Both the position numbers and the translations under genes were made by a program. 64,000 nucleotides of DNA from the NCBI GenBank assembly GCA_902363395.1, contig CABIZZ010000002.1, forward strand, positions 191,144 to 255,143, written 5' to 3'. Under the pieces are notes generated by a model that saw nothing but the letters and a program-made list of their open reading frames with translations, was not told the DNA's origin and ran no database searches. This document shows positions 59,714-64,000 of this stretch, piece after piece. This DNA comes from Streptococcaceae bacterium (lineage in GTDB: Bacteria; Bacillota; Bacilli; Lactobacillales; Streptococcaceae). The stretch's first letter is position 1, and each line of letters begins with the position of its first letter.

Positions 59714-60852
59714 TCTGCAAGTTAGGTGTACCATCGAAAGAATTCAGTATTGCCAAGGGTTTCGGAGATTTTAAGGGTGGCAAAATTAGGCAAAAAGTTG
59801 AATCAAAATCTATGGCAAAAAATGAACATTTACGTTCTGTATTTGACTGGATTCAAATTCAGTTTGAAAAGACTGAATTTTCACCAAGAGAAATAATCGA
59901 AGACATTCTATTTCTTGACTATGACCTATTTATTGAGAATAAAGGGAGCCTTAAATACTATAACTATGATTGCCAGCTTCATTATGGGAATATCCGTATC
60001 TACTATGGAGCGAAAGAGTCGTCCTACATGCTTGTCATGTCAGGACAAGCACTCGAGTTCTATAGAGATATGGTATTAGATCCAAATAGTCTGTCCGAAA
60101 GGCAGTTTCTGAACAACCTCTACTACAATTACAATCAATTTTCAGTAAGACGAATTGATATTGCAATAGATGATTTTAATGAAACACCCTATTTCACTCC
60201 TAATCAGCTTCTAAAGGTTTGTCAGAAAAAACGCTTTATATATGGAAAAAGCACCTACTACAATACCTACGGAGATGAAACAATCGGCCAGACCTTATAT
60301 TTGAGAAAACCCAATGATGATGAAAGACTTAGAATTTACGATAAACGCTTAGAACGAGCTGAGAAGCTCGGTATCAGCAAGCGGTATATAGAAAATTGGA
60401 TAAGAACTGAGTTAGAACTTAGGAAAGAAAAAGCTCACTACTTCATTCAAGAATGGTTGCATTCAGAAATAGATCTTCTCAACTTTACCAAGGGATATCT
60501 CAAAGAAAAAGTGAGGTTCTATAGTGATAGCTATTTCTCAAAACCTCTGAGATCTTGGGAAAAGTTTTTAGGTCACTCAAAACCTGTCTCTATCATTATT
60601 TCAAAACCAAAAACAGAACTGGAACAAAAATTAGAATGGTTTACCTATAAAGGTTCAGGAGCTATTCTAAAAGCGTATAAATTTCTATACGACAATAACT
60701 TACTGCATGAGTATGAGAAAGCTAACTATCTCGTACTCAACAATATGGAATATCCACCAGATTTAGCAAGTGGATTAATAGAAAGGGCAATTCTCTTTAA
60801 AAGAGAAGATTTGATCCCTATAATCAAAGAAAATATCAAAAGGAGAAATTAA
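59656..60852 (+). CDS. Replication initiation factor / MobT-like relaxase (Rep_trans family)
   Basis: A protein of up to 398 residues. It belongs to the Rep_trans rolling-circle family by RRIDIAIDDFNE (about 165), YDKRLERAEKLG (about 227) and RTELELRKEKAH (about 248). Such proteins in integrative elements nick the origin for mobilization or plasmid-like replication. The start is doubtful: from 59656 the first 50 residues run over the hairpins, while ATG 59812 (MAKNEHLRS) begins the conserved part; neither has a strong ribosome site. Confidence 0.8.
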   Translation: MSVNADGPFLTDRVCSNTTLCKLGVPSKEFSIAKGFGDFKGGKIRQKVESKSMAKNEHLRSVFDWIQIQFEKTEFSPREIIEDILFLDYDLFIENKGSLKYYNYDCQLHYGNIRIYYGAKESSYMLVMSGQALEFYRDMVLDPNSLSERQFLNNLYYNYNQFSVRRIDIAIDDFNETPYFTPNQLLKVCQKKRFIYGKSTYYNTYGDETIGQTLYLRKPNDDERLRIYDKRLERAEKLGISKRYIENWIRTELELRKEKAHYFIQEWLHSEIDLLNFTKGYLKEKVRFYSDSYFSKPLRSWEKFLGHSKPVSIIISKPKTELEQKLEWFTYKGSGAILKAYKFLYDNNLLHEYEKANYLVLNNMEYPPDLASGLIERAILFKREDLIPIIKENIKRRN

Positions 60853-60854
60853 TT

Positions 60855-61241
60855 ATGGCAAAAATGCTTTCACAAAATGACTGGAATTTTAATAACATTG
60901 GAACAAAATTTGAATTGGATGAAGTTATTCCAAAATTTGAAACGGAAGTCCGAGCAGATGCAAACGGAGAAATTATCAAAAACCGAGATGGTAGCGAAAG
61001 ACGTTTTAATACCGATAAAATCATTGGTTGGAAATACAATGTCACGATCAAGGATGGACAATTCAAAAAGAAATCAACCCAAGTTTCAGTAGACAATCCA
61101 GAAGCTTTAGTTGATAATGACTATATCCAAGCAATGGATGAAGTACCAGTTACATTTGACAATTTACAAGCTACTATGATTAGTTCGACAATGTATTACA
61201 AAGCAGATGCTATCCATTTAGTAGATGTAAAACAAAAATAA
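60855..61241 (+). CDS. Conserved hypothetical protein of integrative elements
   Basis: A 128-residue soluble protein rich in beta-type sequence (KIIGWKYNVTIKDGQFKKKSTQVSVDNPE). It starts 2 bp after the Rep_trans gene with AGGAG upstream, so it is translationally linked. Proteins of this kind accompany Rep_trans genes in streptococcal elements; function unknown. Confidence 0.7.
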   Translation: MAKMLSQNDWNFNNIGTKFELDEVIPKFETEVRADANGEIIKNRDGSERRFNTDKIIGWKYNVTIKDGQFKKKSTQVSVDNPEALVDNDYIQAMDEVPVTFDNLQATMISSTMYYKADAIHLVDVKQK

Positions 61242-61300
61242 GAATCAGACAAGGGGAGTTAATCCTCCCCTTACTTAATCTAATTAGAAAAGGAGATCAC

Positions 61301-61495
61301 ATGATTAAAACTGTAACAAAAGATGACCTTATCGAACTTGGATTTGCTCCAGGAACTGCAAGAAAGATTATCCATACTGGCAAATTACTATTAGTGAATC
61401 GTGGTTTTAATATCTACGATAACAAACGGATTGGTACTATTCCAGCCAGTGTCGCTGAAGAACTACTAGGAATTGAACTCCAGAAAGAAGCATAA
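61301..61495 (+). CDS. DUF3173 protein, probable excisionase-like factor
   Basis: A 64-residue protein matching DUF3173 (DLIELGFAPGTARKIIHTGKLLLVNRGFNIYDNKRIGTIPASVAEELLG), a small helix-turn-helix-like family nearly always placed directly before a tyrosine integrase. The pairing suggests a recombination directionality factor. AAAGGAG is upstream; the integrase starts 3 bp after the stop. Confidence 0.82.
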   Translation: MIKTVTKDDLIELGFAPGTARKIIHTGKLLLVNRGFNIYDNKRIGTIPASVAEELLGIELQKEA

Positions 61496-61498
61496 TGA

Positions 61499-62632
61499 AT
61501 GACTATTCGTAAAACTAAAAGTGGTAAATGGACCGTTGATGTTTCTAATGGTTTCCACCCAGTCACACAAAAAAGAATACGTATCATTCGAAAAGGATTA
61601 AAATCTAAAAAGGAAGCACTAGAACTGGAACAACATATTCGAGTTGTAGAATTAAAAGAAAAACAATTTGACTTTGTAGTAACAACAGATATGTTATTCC
61701 AGTTGCTTGAAGAAGACGATTTGAAAAATGGCAGAAAAATAAGCTATACAGGTACACAAAGAAACAATTATGAGCGTCATATTAAGCCTTATTTTAAAAA
61801 TACAAATTTAAATAAATTAACGTATGACCATATATTCGAATTTCGTGAATACCTAAAAACAAAGCCTAAAAAACAAAATGAAAAAGAAACCTTAAGTTAT
61901 AATACAATTAATAAAGTTCTAATTCTACTTAAAAAAATTTTTGATACTGGTATAAGAAAATCCCTTATTGATAAAAATCCTGTTGAGAATCTGAGAAAAT
62001 TACCAATTAGGAAGCCTAATATCAAATTTTGGAGCATAGAAGAATTCACGAGATTTAGAGAACTTATTCGAGATGATGAAATAAGCTATGACCTGTTTTT
62101 CGTGATTGCTTTCTTTACTGGGATGAGAATGGGAGAAATACTCGCATTGAACTGGAATGATATAAATCTTTTAACAAATACAATTTTCGTTACCAAAACG
62201 GTATACTTTGTAAATAATACAAGCTACATTAATACAACAAAAACACGATCAGGAACTAGAAATATAACAATCAATCAGAAATTAGCAGAAATGCTAAAAG
62301 ATTGGAAAGTAAAACAAAAAGAAAAACTTGAGGAATTTACGAAAAATACGGAAGAACTACAAATAATACAGAGTACACCAATAACTATTACAAAAAATAT
62401 GATTGATAAGAAGTTTAAGCAAATACTAGAAAGGGATAAAGATTTAAAGAGAATAAGAATTCATGATTTAAGACACTCTCATGCATCATTACTTATAAAT
62501 CAAGGGGAAGATTATCTTGTTGTTAAAGAAAGATTAGGACACGCATCTATTACGACAACAATTGATACTTATTCACATTTGTACCCTAGCAAACAGAAAA
62601 CATTAGCTAATAAACTTGATGATTTATTTTAA
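61499..62632 (+). CDS. int: Tyrosine recombinase (integrase)
   Basis: A 377-residue integrase with an arm-binding N-terminal domain (RKTKSGKWTVDVSNG), a SAM-like core-binding domain (about 60-160) and a catalytic domain. Catalytic residues: Arg in FTGMRMGEIL, HDLRHSHASLL, the LGHAS His and the Tyr in TIDTYSHLY. It ends 36 bp before attR, the usual arrangement. It should recombine within the tRNA-Leu anticodon-loop segment of the 90-bp repeat. Confidence 0.93.
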   Translation: MTIRKTKSGKWTVDVSNGFHPVTQKRIRIIRKGLKSKKEALELEQHIRVVELKEKQFDFVVTTDMLFQLLEEDDLKNGRKISYTGTQRNNYERHIKPYFKNTNLNKLTYDHIFEFREYLKTKPKKQNEKETLSYNTINKVLILLKKIFDTGIRKSLIDKNPVENLRKLPIRKPNIKFWSIEEFTRFRELIRDDEISYDLFFVIAFFTGMRMGEILALNWNDINLLTNTIFVTKTVYFVNNTSYINTTKTRSGTRNITINQKLAEMLKDWKVKQKEKLEEFTKNTEELQIIQSTPITITKNMIDKKFKQILERDKDLKRIRIHDLRHSHASLLINQGEDYLVVKERLGHASITTTIDTYSHLYPSKQKTLANKLDDLF

Positions 62633-62668
62633 AATGGAAAAAATTGGTAACTCGACATACAACAAAGA

Positions 62669-62758
62669 AAAAAGACAAGGTCCGAAAACCTTGTCTTTAA
62701 TACTATACCGGCGGCCGGGGTCGAACCGGCACGTCCTTGCGGACACTGGATTTTGAGT
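62669..62758. repeat. Right attachment site (attR), within the intact tRNA-Leu gene
   Basis: 90 bp identical to 53558-53647. It spans the tRNA-operon terminator and the 3' half of tRNA-Leu up to the anticodon loop, so the element brought its own copy and restored the tRNA. Confidence 0.93.
62671..62698 (-). terminator. Terminator of the tRNA operon (element-borne copy)
   Basis: AAAGACAAGG/CCTTGTCTTT stem with T-run on the minus strand, 8 bp after tRNA-Leu and inside the att repeat. Confidence 0.85.
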
Positions 62759-62789
62759 CCAGCGCGTCTGCCAATTCCGCCACGCCGGC
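62706..62789 (-). tRNA. tRNA-Leu(CAA)
   Basis: 84 nt class II tRNA; anticodon stem CTGGA/TCCAG with loop CTCAAAA gives anticodon CAA. No encoded CCA. Integration target of the adjacent element. Last tRNA of the array. Confidence 0.95.
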
Positions 62790-62798
62790 AAAGTATAA

Positions 62799-62870
62799 CT
62801 GGGGTAGCTGGATTCGAACCAACGCATGAGGGAGTCAAAGTCCCTTGCCTTACCGCTTGGCTATACCCCA
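62799..62870 (-). tRNA. tRNA-Gln(UUG)
   Basis: 72 nt; acceptor TGGGGTA/TACCCCA, anticodon loop CTTTGAC gives TTG. Confidence 0.95.
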
Positions 62871-62883
62871 ATAATATAAAATA

Positions 62884-62957
62884 GGCGAGTGATGGGGATC
62901 GAACCCACGCATGCCAGAGCCACAATCTGGTGTGTTAACCACTTCACCACACCCGCC
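62884..62957 (-). tRNA. tRNA-His(GUG)
   Basis: 74 nt including the extra 5' G paired with discriminator C, the His identity element; loop TTGTGGC gives GTG. Confidence 0.95.
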
Positions 62958-62968
62958 ATAATCTTATA

Positions 62969-63039
62969 CACGGGCAGTAGGAATTGAACCCACACTGAAG
63001 GTTTTGGAGACCTTAGTTCTACCTTTAAACTATGCCCGT
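62969..63039 (-). tRNA. tRNA-Trp(CCA)
   Basis: 71 nt; acceptor ACGGGCA/TGCCCGT, discriminator G, loop CTCCAAA gives anticodon CCA. Confidence 0.95.
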
Positions 63040-63045
63040 AAAGGA

Positions 63046-63126
63046 TGGAAGGGGAGGGATTCGAACCCCCGAACCCGAAGGAGCGGATTTACAGTCCGCC
63101 GCGTTTAGCCTCTTCGCTACCCTTCC
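63046..63126 (-). tRNA. tRNA-Tyr(GUA)
   Basis: 81 nt class II tRNA with a long variable arm; loop CTGTAAA gives GTA. Confidence 0.95.
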
Positions 63127-63142
63127 GAATAATATTAAGTTA

Positions 63143-63215
63143 TGGCGCGAGACGGAATCGAACCGCCGACACATGGAGCTTCAATCCATTGCTCTACCAA
63201 CTGAGCTACCGAGCC
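63143..63215 (-). tRNA. tRNA-Phe(GAA)
   Basis: 73 nt; loop TTGAAGC gives GAA. The acceptor stem has one T-C mismatch at pair 4-69, as in other streptococcal tRNA-Phe as far as I recall. Confidence 0.95.
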
Positions 63216-63220
63216 AAATA

Positions 63221-63294
<74 letters not shown>

Positions 63295-63303
63295 TTAATA
63301 TTA

Positions 63304-63393
63304 AGGAGGATGTGGGATTCGAACCCACGCACGCTTTTACACGCCTGACGGTTTTCAAGACCGTTCCCTTCAGCCGGACTTGGGTAATCCTCC
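63304..63393 (-). tRNA. tRNA-Ser(UGA)
   Basis: 90 nt class II tRNA with a long variable arm; stem ACGGT/ACCGT with loop CTTGAAA gives TGA. Confidence 0.95.
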
Positions 63394-63402
63394 AATATAA
63401 TA

Positions 63403-63474
63403 TAGTCCGTACGGGATTCGAACCCGTGTTACCGCCGTGAAAAGGCGGTGTCTTAACCCCTTGACCAACGGACC
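63403..63474 (-). tRNA. tRNA-Glu(UUC)
   Basis: 72 nt; stem CCGCC/GGCGG with loop TTTTCAC gives TTC. Confidence 0.95.
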
Positions 63475-63487
63475 ATAATAATAAAAA

Positions 63488-63561
<74 letters not shown>

Positions 63562-63594
63562 AAGTTAAAAACTTGGTAATGAACAAATGTTCAA

Positions 63595-63665
63595 AGCGGG
63601 TGACGAGAATCGAACTCGCGACAACAGCTTGGAAGGCTGTAGTTTTACCACTAAACTACACCCGC
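63595..63665 (-). tRNA. tRNA-Gly(UCC)
   Basis: 71 nt; stem ACAGC/GCTGT with loop CTTCCAA gives TCC. Confidence 0.95.
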
Positions 63666-63673
63666 TTAAAAAA

Positions 63674-63746
63674 TGGGAGTTAACGGGATCGAACCGCTGA
63701 CCCTCTGCTTGTAAGGCAGATGCTCTCCCAGCTGAGCTAAACTCCC
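63674..63746 (-). tRNA. tRNA-Val(UAC)
   Basis: 73 nt; stem TCTGC/GCAGA with loop CTTACAA gives TAC. First complete tRNA after the 5S gene. Confidence 0.95.
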
Positions 63747-63826
63747 AAATGGTCGTTTAACTCAGCCAACGGTGAGAAACTACGTTTCTCTTATCCGCCG
63801 ATTGGAATCTCGATTGCATCTCAATT

Positions 63827-63845
63827 CCAACTAAGCTAAACTCCC
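63827..63845 (-). pseudogene. tRNA-Val 5' fragment in the 5S-tRNA spacer
   Basis: On the minus strand GGGAGTTTAGCTTAGTTGG copies the first 19 bases of the intact tRNA-Val (63746 downward) with two C-to-T changes. It is followed by unrelated sequence with two hairpins: TTGGAAT/ATTCCAA (63813-63830 area) and GAGAAAC/GTTTCTC near 63774-63790. No anticodon arm, so not a functional tRNA. Confidence 0.65.
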
Positions 63846-63877
63846 AAATGAGCCTAGTTTCCACTAGACTCAACCTT

Positions 63878-63993
63878 GCTAAGCGACTACCATATCTCAC
63901 AGGGGGCAACCCCCAACTACTTCCGGCGTTCTAGGGCTTAACTTCTGTGTTCGGCATGGGTACAGGTGTATCTCCTAGGCTATCGTCACTTAA
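63878..63993 (-). rRNA. rrf: 5S ribosomal RNA
   Basis: 116 nt from AAGTGACGATAGCC to GTCGCTTAGC, matching streptococcal 5S rRNA including CCCATGCCGAACACAGAAGT. It is the 3' end of an rRNA operon whose 23S gene lies beyond 64000; the tRNA array is transcribed from it. Confidence 0.95.
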
Positions 63994-64000
63994 CTCTGAA

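Larger units (their letters stand above)
53558..62758. mobile_element. Integrative (probably mobilizable) element in tRNA-Leu
   Basis: About 9.2 kb bounded by perfect 90-bp direct repeats, visibly more AT-rich than the flanks. Backbone genes at the right end: a MerR-like protein, a Rep_trans/MobT-type protein, a 128-residue conserved protein, DUF3173 and a tyrosine integrase. Regulation: an XRE repressor with operators. Cargo: ABC transporter, membrane protein, TPR protein and CPBP protein. There are no conjugation (type IV secretion) genes, so transfer would need a helper element. Confidence 0.85.

Overview
The window is chromosomal DNA of a mitis-group oral Streptococcus. This rests on gene content and order typical of the pneumococcus and its relatives: fused folB-folK next to folE, folC and folP; a seven-gene comG operon with a ComX-type box; adcRCBA; the N-glycan glycosidase block; and a BOX repeat, which is characteristic of this group. 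The species cannot be fixed from sequence reading alone. Most genes are on the minus strand.

Layout. 1-3.2 kb: a DUF4651 gene (cut by the window edge), pepA and a DUF1846 gene behind a structured leader. 3.2-7.3 kb: a small membrane protein and the folate operon folP-folC-folE-folBK. 7.3-14.6 kb: a CPBP protease, ackA, a YtxK-type methyltransferase, the comG pilus operon and DUF1033. 14.7-19.4 kb: a five-gene exopolysaccharide-type operon (UDP-GlcNAc 2-epimerase, membrane protein with a GGDEF-like degenerate domain, 46-residue membrane peptide, processive GT2 synthase, GH8 hydrolase). 19.6-27.3 kb: rpoC and rpoB with a long leader. 27.4-32.3 kb: pbp1b, tyrS and an rlmA-type methyltransferase.

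32.3-49 kb is one continuous N-glycan utilisation region: a YesM/YesN two-component system with a YesL-type protein, a three-gene sugar ABC importer behind a CcpA-type cre site, then GH20, ROK kinase, GH38, GH125 and GH92 enzymes. The inferred logic is uptake of released glycans, cytoplasmic trimming by exo-glycosidases, and control by a sensor pair plus carbon catabolite repression. 49-53.5 kb: a DUF6287 lipoprotein, a MITE-like palindromic repeat and the zinc operon adcR-adcC-adcB-adcA with twin AdcR sites.

53.56-62.76 kb is a roughly 9.2 kb integrated element bounded by perfect 90-bp direct repeats. It sits at the 3' half of tRNA-Leu(CAA) and carries a tyrosine integrase, DUF3173, a Rep_trans/MobT-like protein, an XRE regulator with operator palindromes, and cargo (FtsX-type ABC transporter, CPBP protein, TPR protein). 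It looks like an integrative mobilizable element and seems to have been assembled by more than one insertion at this tRNA. 62.7-64 kb: twelve tRNA genes downstream of a 5S rRNA gene, all on the minus strand, with a tRNA-Val 5' fragment in the 5S-tRNA spacer.
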